64,000 nt of DNA. Source: Bathymodiolus brooksi (Eukaryota > Mollusca > Bivalvia > Mytilida > Modiolidae). The DNA is taken from positions 34,337,331 to 34,401,330 of the forward strand of contig OY804583.1 of the NCBI GenBank assembly GCA_963680875.1, written 5' to 3'. The notes under the pieces were generated by a model. That model did no database searches. It had not been told where the DNA came from and was given only the letters and a program-made list of their open reading frames with translations. Within the stretch, counting starts at the first letter, position 1. Every line of letters starts with the position of its first letter. The position numbers were made by a program, and so were the translations under genes. Shown here piece by piece: positions 63,549 through 64,000 of this stretch.

Positions 63549-64000
63549 TATAACGTAGAACATGGTGACCAGTTTTATTGGTGTTTAACGCCACTTTCAA
63601 CAATGTAGTTATAGTGTAGAACATGGTGACCAGTTTTATTGGTGTTTAACGTCACTTTCAACAATGTGTCAGTTATAACGTAGAACATGGTGAACAGTTT
63701 TATTGGTGTTTAACGACACTTTCAACAATGTGTCAGGTATAATGTAGAACATGGTGACCAGTTTTATTGGTGTTTAACGACACTTTCAACAATGTGTCAG
63801 GTATAACATAGAACATGGTGACCAGTTTTATTGCTGTTTAACGACACTTTCAACAATGTGTCAGGTATAACGTAGAACATGGTGACTAGTTTTATTGGTG
63901 TTTATTAACACTTTCAACAATGTGTCAGGTATAACGTAGAACATGGTGACCAGTTTTAATGGTGTTTAACGACACTCAACAATATGTCAGGAATAATGTA

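Larger units (their letters stand above)
1..64000 (+). repeat. 64-kb satellite array, 61-64 bp monomers
   Basis: The whole window is head-to-tail satellite DNA with about 1,000 monomers, every one in the same orientation. Landmarks recurring in each unit are tagaacatggtgacc, agttttattggtgttt and actttcaacaatg. No inversion, transposon insertion, microsatellite block or unique sequence interrupts it, and both window edges fall inside the array. Stops are frequent on both strands: the canonical monomer has taa, tag, tga and taa on the + strand. Because 64 is not a multiple of three, every frame is closed within about 100 bp in canonical runs. On the minus strand each phase has a stop in each monomer. 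The array is therefore noncoding. Centromeric, pericentromeric or other heterochromatic location is possible but not shown by the sequence. Confidence 0.98.
59927..64000 (+). repeat. Right-hand monomer run, 2,415-bp relation
   Basis: Monomers only, continuing past the window edge. About 60825-61585 matches about 63240-64000 at an offset of 2,415 (tttaatggtg at 61540 and 63955). Private variants such as aaggccac and gttttagtg (62821-62838), caatttta (62552) and gcatatgac (61899) are denser between 61.7 and 62.9 kb than in the neighbouring units. Confidence 0.82.

Noticed and set aside
1..64000. CRISPR array (regular direct repeats with period about 64 bp).
   Set aside because: There are no variable spacers. 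The whole 64-bp unit is conserved, variants recur in ordered blocks, and no cas gene is present.
1..64000. Integron cassette array or attC-like sites of about 60 bp.
   Set aside because: The repeats are directly adjacent with no cassettes or genes between them, and the core sites expected of attC are absent.
1..64000. Tandem-repeat protein gene, such as a structural or silk-like protein.
   Set aside because: The 64- and 62-bp units are not multiples of three, and stops (taa, tag, tga) occur in each monomer, so no frame stays open beyond roughly 100-150 bp on either strand.
1..64000. Bacterial-type promoter boxes (tataat in caggtataatg) and TATA-like motifs.
   Set aside because: They are CpG-decay variants of the satellite (tataacg to tataatg), occur many times, and have no gene downstream.
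1..64000. Telomeric repeats or a subtelomere boundary.
   Set aside because: No run of ttaggg or a related telomere motif occurs on either strand.
1..64000. tRNA, rRNA or SINE promoter boxes.
   Set aside because: No A/B box pair at proper spacing and no rRNA-like stretch could be recognised. The resemblance to a dispersed repeat concerns a core of about 40 bp only.

Overview
The window is a single, unbroken array of satellite DNA. I see no gene, RNA gene, mobile element or unique sequence anywhere in the 64,000 bases. It is built from about 1,000 head-to-tail copies of a 61-64 bp monomer, all in the same orientation, and the array runs off both ends of the window. A canonical monomer is 319-382 (64 bp, about 37% G+C). 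The four length classes are a 64-bp A type, a 62-bp B type (junction reads atgttagttatag), a 61-bp form that is B minus one T, and a 62-bp form with a shortened T-tract (cactcaaca). Every reading frame on both strands meets stop codons within about two monomers, so nothing here is coding.

The organism is a eukaryote, because tens of kilobases of homogeneous satellite are not a prokaryotic feature. From memory only, the stretch ttggtgtttaacgcc and the bases after it in B monomers resemble the core of dispersed repeats common in mollusc genomes. A mollusc or other lophotrochozoan is therefore my best guess, held at modest confidence. The array could be centromeric, pericentromeric or another heterochromatic block; the sequence does not decide this.

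Above the monomer there are several layers of higher-order repeat (HOR). Monomers carry diagnostic variants that recur in fixed order, so tandem copies can be read from constant distances between landmarks. From left to right: two identical 1,017-bp units (1-2034); a block repeated 3,303 bp apart (1684-3226 and 4987-6529); two near-identical 4,001-bp units (6916-14917); a 1,400/1,464-bp pair (14981-17844); a mixed stretch and a third, partial copy of the 4-kb unit (17845-22098); two identical 953-bp units (22099-24004); two 3,692-bp units plus a partial third (23911-31957); a mixed stretch that includes a segment matching 3241-4515 at a constant 30,132-bp offset (31958-36987); three units of about 2.8-2.9 kb (36988-45200); two units of about 4.2 kb (43521-51966) with nested 444-bp and 1,082-bp duplications; two units of about 2.35-2.47 kb (51634-56478); 572-bp and 1,078-bp pairs (56723-59926); and a last stretch with a 320-bp pair and a 2,415-bp relation (59927-64000).

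The layers are best explained by repeated unequal exchange or other tandem amplification acting on blocks from 2 to about 67 monomers. Copies of one unit usually differ in length by whole monomers (for example 2,921, 2,859, 2,795 and 2,733 bp), and some duplications nest inside larger ones, which gives a relative order of events. Many point variants between monomers are C-to-T or G-to-A at CpG, consistent with past cytosine methylation. Each monomer also has three T-tracts spaced 11 bp apart and several short dyads. I found no hidden gene system. The notable biology is the multi-scale satellite architecture. Exact kilobase copies need confirmation by long reads, because an assembly of such an array can duplicate or collapse units.
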